Positions 8,931-17,524 of a DNA stretch of 64,000 nt are shown here, one piece after another. Origin of the DNA: DATFVA01 sp963721075 (lineage in GTDB: Bacteria; Bacteroidota; Ignavibacteria; Ignavibacteriales; Ignavibacteriaceae). Position 1 is the stretch's first letter; each line of letters starts with the position of its first letter. The notes under the pieces are model-generated. The model searched no databases and had not been told where the DNA came from. It saw only the letters and a list, made by a program, of their open reading frames with translations. The translations under genes and the position numbers were made by a program. The stretch lies in NCBI GenBank assembly GCA_963721075.1, contig CAVRHV010000014.1:58715-122714 (forward strand), given 5' to 3'.

Positions 8931-9070
8931 TACGGCAGGTCTCCTGGCTCAGCGAAGTAAAAATACAATTAACAATTGATAATTATTCATTGCAGCCTTA
9001 CAGTTGCGCGTCAGCTCCGGATTCTAACCGGATTCCCTATAATTCCCGTTCCAACCGGGACACCGTAATC
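8931..9070 (-). ncRNA. Cobalamin riboswitch (compact variant)
   Basis: On the minus strand the conserved core is readable: AGGGAATCCGG, a hairpin with AGAATCCGGAGCTG, then CGCAACTGTAA, and the 3' closing part GAGCCAGGAGACCTGCC. These match the AdoCbl/cobalamin riboswitch consensus. The peripheral region between CTGTAAGGCTGC and CTTCGCTGAG is reduced to a short AT-rich hairpin and lacks the canonical GCCACTG box, so it is a shortened variant. It lies 105 nt upstream of the BtuB-like receptor start. Boundaries are approximate. Confidence 0.9.
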
Positions 9071-9418
9071 ATTTGAAAGAACGACAGGAATATAGAAGAG
9101 TATTTCAATAAATCAAAATTCGGAATGACAATTACAAGCGGGGGCTATGCTATCTTCTATCACAAAGCCGGGATTGATATAAAAACCGAAGAGGCAAAAA
9201 TCTAAATAAGATACAGCCGCAATGTGGTTATTACACTATTTCCTTTAAATCTAAATTGCTTTTCTTCGCCGATATAAATAATTTTGTTAAACTTATGTGC
9301 GGGGATTTTCCCCGTGCCAACTGAAATTATTTATTGTCGTATTTAGAATATTGTTACCACAAAACACATTCAGTTCTAGCTTACCAATAAGTTATCGTAT
9401 TTATAAAGGAGAAATTTA
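9071..9418. other. Intergenic region between the B12 riboswitch and sdhC
   Basis: 348 bp between divergent units. It must contain promoters for both. A possible sdh promoter is listed separately. A short CGGGG/CCCCG hairpin (about 9301-9315) has no T-tract. A 26-codon plus-strand frame at 9125-9205 has no RBS and I do not call it. Confidence 0.4.
9256..9286 (+). promoter_or_regulatory. Possible Bacteroidota-type promoter of sdhCAB
   Basis: TAATTTTG at 9279-9286 fits the Bacteroidota -7 consensus TAnnTTTG, and TTG at 9256-9258 lies 20 nt upstream, as the -33 element should. It would give a leader of about 125 nt before sdhC. Such short motifs occur by chance in AT-rich DNA, and it is uncertain that Ignavibacteria use this consensus. 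Confidence 0.25.
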
Positions 9419-10088
9419 ATGGGTTGGTTCACCTCGTTCATCGATTCGAGCCTGGGGAAAAAGCTTGTTATGGCTGTTACGGGCTTGTTTTTATACATCT
9501 ACCTGATCATCCACCTCATTGCAAACCTTCTGCTGCTGAGAAGCACGGGAGATGCTTTTGAAGCATACGCGGATTTTATGGCCGCCTCGCTCAATATCCC
9601 GATCAGGATCATTGAAATAGTATTATTCCTTGCTTTTATCTACCATATTATAAACGGCATCAGGCTTTGGTTTATAAACAATTCGGCCCGCGGAATCAAA
9701 TACAAAACCAAAGATTCTGCTGCAAACAGCACTTTCTATTCAAGATTTATGATACAGAGCGGTATCGTGGTGCTGATTTTCCTTGTTATCCATCTTACTG
9801 GATTTCTTTATCCCATCCCGCTTCGGCTACATGCAGATGACGATGTATGATAGTGCTGTGGCAAAATTCCACGAAACCTGGTGGTCAATCTTTTACATTT
9901 TTGCAATGATACTCCTTGCCTTCCATCTCGTTCACGCTTTTCAGAGCGGGTTCCAGACGCTGGGACTAAGACATAATAAATACACACCGTTCATTAAAGG
10001 ATTCGGCGTTGCTTTCTCGATACTGATTTGTATCGGGTTTGCCATTGATTCCTTTTTACTTCATCCTGGGAGGAGGGAAATAATATGA
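9419..10088 (+). CDS. sdhC: Succinate dehydrogenase cytochrome b558 subunit, frameshifted
   Basis: Membrane anchor of complex II with five helices. The first 130 or so residues read in one frame to IHLTGF, and the rest in the +1 frame from FFIPSRFGYMQ on; removing one base in 9800-9812 gives a 222-residue protein matching the b558 family. Candidate haem-ligand histidines are His32 (YLIIHLIANL), His76 (FIYHIING) and His125 (LVIHLTGF) plus those in LAFHLVHAFQSGFQTLG after the shift. Good RBS AAAGGAG. The stop overlaps the sdhA start (ATGA). The indel most likely is a sequence error, as sdhA and sdhB are intact. Confidence 0.85.
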
Positions 10089-11998
10089 AATTAGAATCGA
10101 AAGTACCTGCCGGACCATTAGCTCAGAAATGGACAGACCATAAGTTCAAAATGAAGCTGGTTAACCCGGCAAATAAAAGAAAATATAATATTATTGTTGT
10201 AGGAACAGGACTCGCAGGCGGTTCAGCCGCAGCGTCACTTGCAGAACTTGGATATAACGTTGACGCTTTCTGTTTCCAGGACAGTGCCCGCCGCGCTCAT
10301 AGTATTGCAGCACAGGGCGGAATAAATGCTTCTAAGAATTATCAGAATGACGGCGACAGTGTTTACCGTTTATTCTACGATACAATTAAAGGCGGAGATT
10401 ACAGATCACGTGAAGGAAACGTTTACCGTCTTGCAGAGTTAAGCGCCAATATAATCGATCAGTGTGTGGCTCAGGGCGTTCCGTTCGCACGCGAGTACGG
10501 CGGACTTCTGGATAACCGTTCATTCGGCGGCGCCCAGGTTTCGCGTACTTTTTACGCAAGAGGCCAGACGGGTCAGCAGCTTCTGCTGGGAGCTTACAAT
10601 GCACTTATGCGTCAGGTTGGTCTCGGCAAGGTTAAGATGTATCCCCGTCACGAAATGCTCGAAGTCGTGATTATCGACGGTAAAGCAAGAGGTATAGTTA
10701 CCAGAAATATGGTAACCGGAGATATCGAATCTTATGCAGCCGATGCAGTTGTTCTTGCAACAGGCGGTTACGGAAACGTTTACTACCTTTCAACAAATGC
10801 AAAAGGATCAAACGTTACAGCAGCGTGGAGAGCATATAAGAGAGGAGCCTTCTTCGCTAATCCCTGCTTCACACAGATCCATCCGACCTGCATACCTGTA
10901 ACAGGACATTATCAGTCGAAGCTTACCCTTATGAGCGAAAGCTTAAGGAATGACGGAAGGGTATGGGTTCCGAAGGATCCTAAAGATAAAAGACCTCCTT
11001 CACAGATTCCCGAAGAGGAAAGAGATTATTATCTCGAAAGAAAATATCCTTCATTCGGAAACCTTGTTCCGAGGGACGTTGCTTCAAGAAACGCAAAGGA
11101 AATGGTTGACGAAGGTAAAGGTGTTGGTCCCGCTCAGAATGCGGTTTACCTCGACTTTGCGGACGCGATCAAACGTCTCGGTAAAGATAAAATTAAAGAT
11201 AAATACGGCAACCTCTTCGATATGTATAAGCTTATAACTGCAGAAGATCCGTATGAAGTTCCTATGAGGATCTATCCGGCTGTTCACTATACGATGGGCG
11301 GTCTCTGGGTTGATTACAACCTTATGACTTCGGTGCCGGGACTTTATGCATTAGGCGAATGCAACTACTCCGATCACGGTGCCAACAGGCTTGGAGCAAG
11401 CGCACTTATGCAGGGACTGGCCGACGGATACTTTGTTATCCCTTACACTATCGGTGACTACCTTGCACAGCATAAAACTGACAAACTTACAACAGACCAC
11501 GAAGAGTTCAAGAAGGTTGAGAAAGAAATAAAAGATAAGATAGCTAAGCTTCTTTCGATCAAGGGAACAAAGACAGTAGACGAATTTCATCGTGAATTGG
11601 GACAGGTGATGTGGGATTATGTAGGAATGTCGCGCAACGCTGAAGGCTTAAAGAAAGCAATTTCCAGGATCAAAGAAATAAGAGAAGATTTCTGGAAGAA
11701 TGTAATTGTAGCCGGTGAAAATGAAGAACTGAACCAGTCGCTTGAAAAAGCCGGACGTGTTTCAGACTTCCTCGAACTCGGTGAACTGATGGCTGCAGAT
11801 GCTCTTCACAGAGAGGAATCCTGCGGAGGACATTTCAGAGAAGAACATCAAACAGAAGAAAATGAAGCTAAGAGAGATGATGTTAATTTCGCTTATGTCG
11901 CAGCCTGGGAGTTCAAAGGCGTAGAAAACAAAGCCGAACTGCATAAAGAAGAACTGAATTTTGAGTTCGTCCAACCTTCTCAAAGGAGTTATAAATAA
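10085..11998 (+). CDS. sdhA: Succinate dehydrogenase/fumarate reductase flavoprotein subunit
   Basis: 637 residues. N-terminal dinucleotide fold VVGTGLAGGSAAAS (Gly40, Gly42, Gly45) and the covalent-FAD histidine His72 in RRAHSIAAQGGINA. Substrate-site and capping-domain segments are present (FTQIHPTCIPVTGHYQSK; HYTMGGLWVDY; LGECNYSDHGANRLGASALM). Oxidises succinate to fumarate at the cytoplasmic face and passes electrons to SdhB. Length and the extended C-terminus match the Bacteroidota/epsilon-type enzyme associated with a one-polypeptide b558 anchor. Start overlaps the sdhC stop by 4 nt, and its stop overlaps sdhB by 1 nt: a tightly coupled operon. Confidence 0.95.
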   Translation: MKLESKVPAGPLAQKWTDHKFKMKLVNPANKRKYNIIVVGTGLAGGSAAASLAELGYNVDAFCFQDSARRAHSIAAQGGINASKNYQNDGDSVYRLFYDTIKGGDYRSREGNVYRLAELSANIIDQCVAQGVPFAREYGGLLDNRSFGGAQVSRTFYARGQTGQQLLLGAYNALMRQVGLGKVKMYPRHEMLEVVIIDGKARGIVTRNMVTGDIESYAADAVVLATGGYGNVYYLSTNAKGSNVTAAWRAYKRGAFFANPCFTQIHPTCIPVTGHYQSKLTLMSESLRNDGRVWVPKDPKDKRPPSQIPEEERDYYLERKYPSFGNLVPRDVASRNAKEMVDEGKGVGPAQNAVYLDFADAIKRLGKDKIKDKYGNLFDMYKLITAEDPYEVPMRIYPAVHYTMGGLWVDYNLMTSVPGLYALGECNYSDHGANRLGASALMQGLADGYFVIPYTIGDYLAQHKTDKLTTDHEEFKKVEKEIKDKIAKLLSIKGTKTVDEFHRELGQVMWDYVGMSRNAEGLKKAISRIKEIREDFWKNVIVAGENEELNQSLEKAGRVSDFLELGELMAADALHREESCGGHFREEHQTEENEAKRDDVNFAYVAAWEFKGVENKAELHKEELNFEFVQPSQRSYK

Positions 11999-12759
11999 TG
12001 GGAAAAGGAATGAATTTACACCTGAAAATATGGCGTCAGAAAAACCGTAACGCCAAAGGACAATTAGTAAGCTATGAAGTACAGGATATTTCTCCTGATA
12101 TGTCTTTTCTTGAAATGATGGATGTTTTGAATGAGAGTCTGGTTAAAAAAGGCGAGGAGCCGGTAGCTTTTGATCACGACTGTCGTGAAGGAATATGCGG
12201 AAGCTGTTCGATGTTTATAAACGGAAGACCTCATGGACCTCAGGAAGGTATTGCTACCTGTCAGCTTCATATGAGAAAATTCAAAGACGGCGATACTATA
12301 GTAGTAGAACCGTGGCGCGCAAAGGCTTTTCCTGTTATTAAAGATCTTGTTGTCGATAGATCGGCGTTTGACAGAATCGTAATGGCCGGCGGTTTTATCT
12401 CGGTGAATACCGGCGGTGCCCCTGACGCAAATGCAATTCCCATTCCCAAGGATGAACAGGAAGCTGCTTTTGATGCCGCACAGTGCATAGGATGCGGTGC
12501 CTGCGTTGCAGCCTGCAAAAATGCATCGGCAATGCTGTTTGTTGCGGCCAAGGTTTCCCATTTTGCACGACTTCCCCAGGGTCATCCTGAAAGAGAGAAG
12601 AGAGTTCTGGCGATGGTGAGACAGATGGAAATCGAAGGATTCGGCTCCTGTACCAATACTGAGGCCTGTTCTGCTGAGTGTCCCAAGGAAATCTCGATGG
12701 ATACTATAGCACAGCTCAGGCGGGAATATTACAGAGCCTCTTGCAAAAAAGAAAAATAA
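11998..12759 (+). CDS. sdhB: Succinate dehydrogenase/fumarate reductase iron-sulfur subunit
   Basis: 253 residues. [2Fe-2S] ligands Cys62, Cys67, Cys70 and Cys88 (CREGICGSC ... GIATC), then CIGCGACVAACKNASAM and FGSCTNTEACSAECPKEI supplying the [4Fe-4S] and [3Fe-4S] centres. It transfers electrons from the flavoprotein to the cytochrome b558 anchor. Start chosen at the ATG overlapping the sdhA stop, with AAGGAG 9-10 nt upstream; a second ATG four codons later is too far from the RBS. Confidence 0.95.
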   Translation: MGKGMNLHLKIWRQKNRNAKGQLVSYEVQDISPDMSFLEMMDVLNESLVKKGEEPVAFDHDCREGICGSCSMFINGRPHGPQEGIATCQLHMRKFKDGDTIVVEPWRAKAFPVIKDLVVDRSAFDRIVMAGGFISVNTGGAPDANAIPIPKDEQEAAFDAAQCIGCGACVAACKNASAMLFVAAKVSHFARLPQGHPEREKRVLAMVRQMEIEGFGSCTNTEACSAECPKEISMDTIAQLRREYYRASCKKEK

Positions 12760-12801
12760 TCCGCACTTTAACCTGTAAATAATTAAGCAGGGACAAAAGC
12801 T

Positions 12802-13068
12802 GTGAGAAAAGCTCTTGGAGTAATACTTTTAATACTTGTTCTTTCTGTGATCGTTTATATCTTTTTCTACAACACGGCAAGTAACGAGAGTATTCGCGGT
12901 GTCAGTTATGTATCTGAAGGCCGGATACATGAGATGATCCCGATGAGGCAGATTGATAGTCTTTCAGCTGACCTTAACTATAGATTTACGATTAAAAACA
13001 AGGTTATTCATCCAGTCAGCCCTGACTCTCTGAAGATTCCATTTAAGGGAGAAAGTCCTGCGGGCTGA
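12802..13068 (+). CDS. Small single-pass membrane protein, hypothetical
   Basis: 88 residues from a GTG start, 42 bp after sdhB. One N-terminal membrane helix (ALGVILLILVLSVIVYIFFY) with an extracytoplasmic, polar tail. It precedes the transcription terminator at 13115, so it appears to be the last gene of the sdh transcript. No family recognised; role in complex II is possible but unsupported. Confidence 0.55.
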   Translation: MRKALGVILLILVLSVIVYIFFYNTASNESIRGVSYVSEGRIHEMIPMRQIDSLSADLNYRFTIKNKVIHPVSPDSLKIPFKGESPAG

Positions 13069-13114
13069 TCTTCGTAAAATCCGCTGAATCCGGAATTCGC
13101 CAATTCATTAAATT

Positions 13115-13147
13115 ATCCCGGTTAACATTTTAATCGGGATTTTTTAT
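13115..13147 (+). terminator. Rho-independent terminator after sdhCAB
   Basis: ATCCCG at 13115-13120 pairs with CGGGAT at 13135-13140, the stem extends through TTAA/TTAA, and a run of T follows at 13140-13146. Confidence 0.85.
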
Positions 13148-13182
13148 ATTTTCTCAAAGGAAATAAATAAGAGTAGGGCAGA

Positions 13183-14882
13183 ATGTTCGAAAAAGAAATT
13201 AAGTTCATTATTGATTTTACATTAAACCGGGTTAATAAGTTAGGGTCGTTCTTTCCATATGAAAGACTTACGGGTGCTGAAATTCATCCGGCGATAATGT
13301 TATATATCTCGGCTCACCTGGATTATCTGATCTATGAAGACAGAAAAAAAATCCTTCAAAATTCCTCTTTCGATTATTCAGGCAGCGAAATATCCAATTA
13401 TTTTAATCTTATCAGCGAAGAAATAAAGAAGAACAAACGTCTTGCATTTGAAGATGTTAAAACACTTGTAACTCATGCAGTTACATTTAATGTAAATTAT
13501 CTCGTTCGGCCAAACTGGACACTATCAAAACTGATATTCGATGATAATAAGACGAGGAACGTAAACGAGATCAGAATGATCCTTGATTATCTTTACTACT
13601 ACGATTACATAAAGAACGTCTTTAACGGCTATTTTTCGAAAAGAAAAATACTTTCACTCAGCGAAACAGAGTTCGGGATGATACTGGGAAAAATCGACCG
13701 GCAGATGTTCAATGAGCATACCCGTGACCTTGTCGATAATGCGCTGGTCTCTATCGGCAACTTCTTCAATGAAGGAGGGGTAAACAAAACCCGCATCGAT
13801 ACTCAAACGGTTGAACTCTTCCTTAAAGAAAAAGATCTGATGGAGCCGCTCTTTAAGTTGAGACGTTCGATACCTGCGGACGATAAACGGAAATATGATA
13901 TTGATGATATAAGAAGGATCCTTTATTCTAAAGAAACTGTGAAAGTTCAGCCTGAAGAAAATACCGCAGCCGCAGCTGAGGGTGCAGCAGCTGAGAGGAG
14001 TGGAAGAGACTCAAGAAACGGAAGCCGCAATCGGGCAATCAGCCTCGGAAGTAAGTGATACTGAAGTGAACGAACCCGGAAAAGAAGAAGCTGCCGAAGA
14101 AAAGGTTTTGGATGAAAATGTATCGGATGAACAGGATACCGAAGAAATCATGTCCGGCCAAACAGGTGAGGAGATACTGAATGAGGCAGAAAAAAGTCAG
14201 GATACGGCTGAAGATAAAGCGAATGAGCACGAGCAGACAAAACAGGAATCACCCGATGATTTCTTTACAAGATATCAATCTGAATTAAAATCACTCGAGG
14301 AACTCGAGCAGCAGCTTGACAACCTAAGTACCGAAGATGATCTGACCTTTAAAGAACTGGACGAAGAGGATGATAAGGAAAAGCAGATTGAAGATAAAAA
14401 TGAGTCGCCGGCAGAAGAAACTTCTTCGAAGATACAGGAAATAAATGAACCGGTTCAGGAGAAAAAGACTGAAGTTCCATCTGAAAAGAATGAAACTGAA
14501 CAAACTCCGGCAAAGGATAATATTCCCTGACGAGGAAGAATCAGGCTCAGACGAACTTATAATTGAGGAGGAAGAATTATCGTTTGACGACGACGAAAGT
14601 ATTGAAGAGAAGGGATCTGAACCATCTACCCCACCGGTCCGGAAAAATAATGATATCCTTAGTTTTCTGTCAGATAAAGAAATGGAAAAGATAGTGTCGA
14701 ATGTGTTTAATGAAGACGAAGAAGATTTTGTAAATACGATGGAAAAGATCTCAGATTCGGGAAGTTACGATGATGCAACAGAAATTCTAAAAGCGGTTTT
14801 CTCTTCATACAAGGTTAGTCCTTACTCAAGGGATGCAGTAACACTTACAAATGCGGTAAGCAATTTCTTTAATCAGGACTAA
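13183..14882 (+). CDS. Hypothetical protein with long acidic linker, two frameshifts
   Basis: About 565 residues when three consecutive frames are joined. An N-terminal helical domain of ~260 residues (starting MFEKEIKFIIDFTLNRVN, with an internal DYLYYYDYIKNVFNGYF block) reads to about 13990; the second frame carries a very acidic, Glu-rich low-complexity linker up to about 14525; the third encodes the end of the linker and a C-terminal helical domain (NDILSFLSDKEMEKIVSNVF ... ILKAVFSSYKVSP). Each junction needs removal of one base. The uninterrupted composition across junctions argues for one gene with sequence errors. Ends 3 bp before obgE, so they are cotranscribed. No family recognised. 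Confidence 0.6.
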
Positions 14883-14885
14883 CAT

Positions 14886-15890
14886 ATGTTTATCGACTTT
14901 GCAGAGATCTTAATAAGTGCAGGAAGCGGGGGAGACGGGGCGGTAACTTTCCGGAGAGAAAAGTATGTTCCCAAAGGCGGTCCATCCGGCGGCAACGGAG
15001 GAAACGGAGGCAGCGTTTTTATTGAGGCACATCATAACTTAGCCACACTTCTTGATTTCAGGTACAGGAAAAAATATAGTGCCGGTAAGGGCGAGCCGGG
15101 AGGTAATTCGCGAAAAGACGGCAAGAACGGTAAGGATGTGGTAATTAAAGTACCTGTGGGTACGGTAATTAAGGATGCAGAATCGGGTAAGATCCTTTTT
15201 GATCTTAATGAGGACGGCGCCAGCGTGGTGGCTGCGAAAGGGGGAAAAGGAGGGAAAGGAAACAGCAACTTCGCAACTCCTACAAACCAGGCCCCGAGAT
15301 TTGCCGAACCGGGAAAGCCGGGTGAAGAAAAAAAGATCGTACTTGAACTAAAGCTGATTGCAGACGTAGGACTGGTAGGATTTCCCAATGCCGGAAAGTC
15401 GACTTTAATCTCCGCAATATCTGCCGCACGTCCCAAAATTGCAGATTATCCCTTCACAACTCTCGAGCCGAACCTCGGGATTGTCCAGTACAAAGACTAC
15501 CAGAGCTTCACGGTTGCGGATATACCGGGAATAATTGAAGGAGCTCATGAGGGAAAAGGATTGGGACTTAAGTTCCTGCGACATATAGAAAGAACCAAGG
15601 TACTGGTTTATCTTATAGATATCACTTCCGAAAACTATGAGGAAGATTACAAAGTGCTTCGTAATGAGCTGAAAAGTTACAGCAGAAAACTTGCACAGAA
15701 ACCCGGACTGCTCGTTCTTTCAAAATCAGACCTGGTTGAAGAATCTGAGATAAACAAGCTGTTAAAGAAGAAATTAAAAAAGCTGGATAATAAAATTCAT
15801 ATTATTTCTGCGGCTACAGGATCGGGAATGGATAAATTTCTTGATCTTACCTGGGAAATGATACAAAAAGAAAAGAAACAGGAAGATTGA
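14886..15890 (+). CDS. obgE: GTPase ObgE/CgtA
   Basis: 334 residues. Glycine-rich Obg fold in residues 1-158 (SGGDGAVTFRREKYVPKGGP, with repeated GGxGG elements), then the G domain with Walker A GFPNAGKST, switch II DIPGIIEGAHEGKGLG and the G4 motif LSKSDL. Obg GTPases act in 50S ribosome assembly and stringent/stress signalling. There is no large C-terminal OCT domain, as usual outside Firmicutes. Start 3 bp after the acidic hypothetical protein. Confidence 0.95.
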   Translation: MFIDFAEILISAGSGGDGAVTFRREKYVPKGGPSGGNGGNGGSVFIEAHHNLATLLDFRYRKKYSAGKGEPGGNSRKDGKNGKDVVIKVPVGTVIKDAESGKILFDLNEDGASVVAAKGGKGGKGNSNFATPTNQAPRFAEPGKPGEEKKIVLELKLIADVGLVGFPNAGKSTLISAISAARPKIADYPFTTLEPNLGIVQYKDYQSFTVADIPGIIEGAHEGKGLGLKFLRHIERTKVLVYLIDITSENYEEDYKVLRNELKSYSRKLAQKPGLLVLSKSDLVEESEINKLLKKKLKKLDNKIHIISAATGSGMDKFLDLTWEMIQKEKKQED

Positions 15891-15956
15891 TTCCGGTTAC
15901 CTTCCCTTAACTTCCGGGTTAATATATTAAGCTCAAAAAGAACTGAAGGAGAGTAA

Positions 15957-16800
15957 ATGAAAATAATTCTTACCAGAGGTTTATTGTTTTTAATGCTGGC
16001 CGTTCTGCCTGTAATAAATTCGTGCGATACCGGAATAAATATATTTTCACTTCAGGACGATGTACAGCTGGGACAGGAACTGAATGCACAGATACAGAGT
16101 GATCCCCAGGAATATCCTATTTTCCGAGGGTGATCCTTCAATTAAAAGCTACATAGTTTCTCAGATCTTTAACCAGATCCTTGCTTCGCCGCAGATAGAA
16201 CATAAAGATGTTTTTAATTACCAGATGGATATCATCGATGACGATTCCACTCTTAATGCTTTTGCACTGCCCGGCGGGTACATTTATGTTTACACAGGGT
16301 TGCTTAAGTATTTAACATCATCAGGTGCTCTTGCGGGGGTGCTGGGACACGAAATAGCCCACGCAGAACTGCGTCATGCTACCCAGAGGATGACCGCATA
16401 TTACGGGGTTTCTATCCTTCTGAATATAGTGCTCGGAGAAAATCCATCGCAGATTGAGGAGATTGCGGCTAACCTGTTTGTTGGGCTTGGTTTTCTTGCA
16501 AACAGCAGGTCTGATGAAGACCAGGCTGATGAGTATTCGGTAAAGTATTTGAATGATACCAGGTTTTATCCGGGCAGTGTAATGTTCTTCTTTGAGGAAA
16601 TGAGGGATGATGGTTTAATAAGCTCAAACTCAAATGCAGTAGCGACCTTCCTGTCGACTCACCCGGATCCTATTGACAGGATAGCAAGCACAAAGCAGAG
16701 GCTGCAGGAAATGAATATCCCGATAAAAAGCTATAATGATACCGGCGAGGGTATCTACCACGAGGAGTACCAGCAGAACGTCCTCAGCAAATTCCATTGA
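15957..16800 (+). CDS. M48-family metalloprotease lipoprotein, frameshifted
   Basis: About 280 residues after removing one T from the TTTT at 16120-16123. Start at 15957 with RBS AAGGAGAG. The first frame supplies the lipoprotein signal (LAVLPVINSC) and DDVQLGQELNAQI; the second continues as SEGDPSIKSYIVSQIFNQIL. Zinc site HEIAHAELRH (HExxH) and the third ligand Glu in DEDQADEYSVKY; substrate groove LNAFALPGGYIYVYTGLL. This is the BepA/LoiP-type periplasmic peptidase group, involved in outer-membrane protein quality control. Following gene is a tRNA. Confidence 0.85.
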
Positions 16801-16967
16801 TAGTTGATCATCTACGAGAATTGGGGGCAACATTGTCCAAATTAACCAATTGAATATCCCAACTGTTCCTCGTGAAGGATCTATATAAAATCTATCGATT
16901 TGTGACCCAATTATATTTTGATAGAAATCTATTAATTTCTATATTTACAGGCTAAAATATGAAGTTT

Positions 16968-17041
16968 GGCGGGGTAGCTCAGTCGGTTAGAGCAGTGGAA
17001 TCATAATCCACGTGTCGGGGGTTCGAATCCCTCCCCCGCTA
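16968..17041 (+). tRNA. tRNA-Met (anticodon CAT)
   Basis: 74-nt cloverleaf: acceptor GGCGGGG/CCCCGCT (first pair G-U), D-arm GCTCAG...GAGC, anticodon stem GTGGA/TCCAC with loop ATCATAA, T-arm GGGGGTTCGAATCCCTC. A73 is present and CCA is not encoded. The CAT anticodon could also denote Ile2 (lysidine-modified); the sequence resembles elongator tRNA-Met of Bacteroidota. secG starts only 21 nt after it. Confidence 0.9.
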
Positions 17042-17062
17042 CTAATTTCAGGAGAAAGATTT

Positions 17063-17432
17063 ATGTATGCAACATTGATAGTTATAACAACAGCAATAGC
17101 AGTATTACTGATCATCATTGTTCTTCTGCAGTCAAGCAAAGGCGGCGGATTAGCCGGTACCTTCGGCGGTCAGCAGGCGGAATGGGCACAATGTTCGGAA
17201 CAAGGAGAACGGCCGACTTTCTAAGCAAAGCTTCCTGGTGGCTTGGAGGTTCTCTTGCAGTACTTACAATTGTAATTAATTTATTCTTTCTGCCCGGTCA
17301 ATCGACTACAGAGCAGCGTGACAGTATAATTCAGAGATCAGGACAGCAGAGCGTTCCGCAGACCCCAGTCTGCCTCCACAGCAGACACCAAACGTTCCTA
17401 CTGAAGGAAACCAGACCCCGCAGAACAAGTAA
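17063..17432 (+). CDS. secG: Preprotein translocase subunit SecG, two frameshifts
   Basis: About 123 residues once two single-base losses are restored: one near 17175-17185 (before GMGTMFGTRRTADFLSKASW) and one in the CCCC at 17363-17366 (giving SLPPQQTPNVPTEGN). Topology is right for SecG: first helix MYATLIVITTAIAVLLIIIV, the signature LLQSSKGGGLAGTFGG, second helix LGGSLAVLTIVINLFFLPG, and a Pro/Gln-rich tail. It assists SecYE and SecA in translocation. RBS AGGAG 8 nt before the ATG, just downstream of the tRNA gene. It reads TAA at 17430-17432. Confidence 0.88.
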
Positions 17433-17463
17433 TATTTAAGAATGTAATTTCGACTTAGACTTC

Positions 17464-17492
17464 GAGGGAGAAATCTTTAAGATCTCTCCCTC
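17464..17492. repeat. Inverted repeat between secG and the convergent carboxypeptidase gene
   Basis: GAGGGAGA (17464-17471) and TCTCCCTC (17485-17492) form an 8-bp stem with a 13-nt loop. There is no T-tract on either side, so a terminator role is only possible. Confidence 0.4.
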
Positions 17493-17524
17493 CGGTCGAG
17501 ATGGCATATCTTTCATCCACCTCT

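Noticed and set aside
9125..9205. 26-codon frame between the riboswitch and sdhC
   Set aside because: No RBS, no relatives recalled, and it lies in a region expected to be regulatory; could be a remnant.
9419..10088. Programmed frameshifting in sdhC
   Set aside because: No slippery heptamer with a downstream hairpin is seen, and indels of both signs occur in many unrelated genes here.
12064..12585. Antisense frame opposite sdhB
   Set aside because: sdhB iron-sulfur motifs are intact on the plus strand; the antisense translation has no features.
17464..17492. Terminator between secG and dacB
   Set aside because: The 8-bp hairpin has no T-run on either strand, so I list it only as an inverted repeat.
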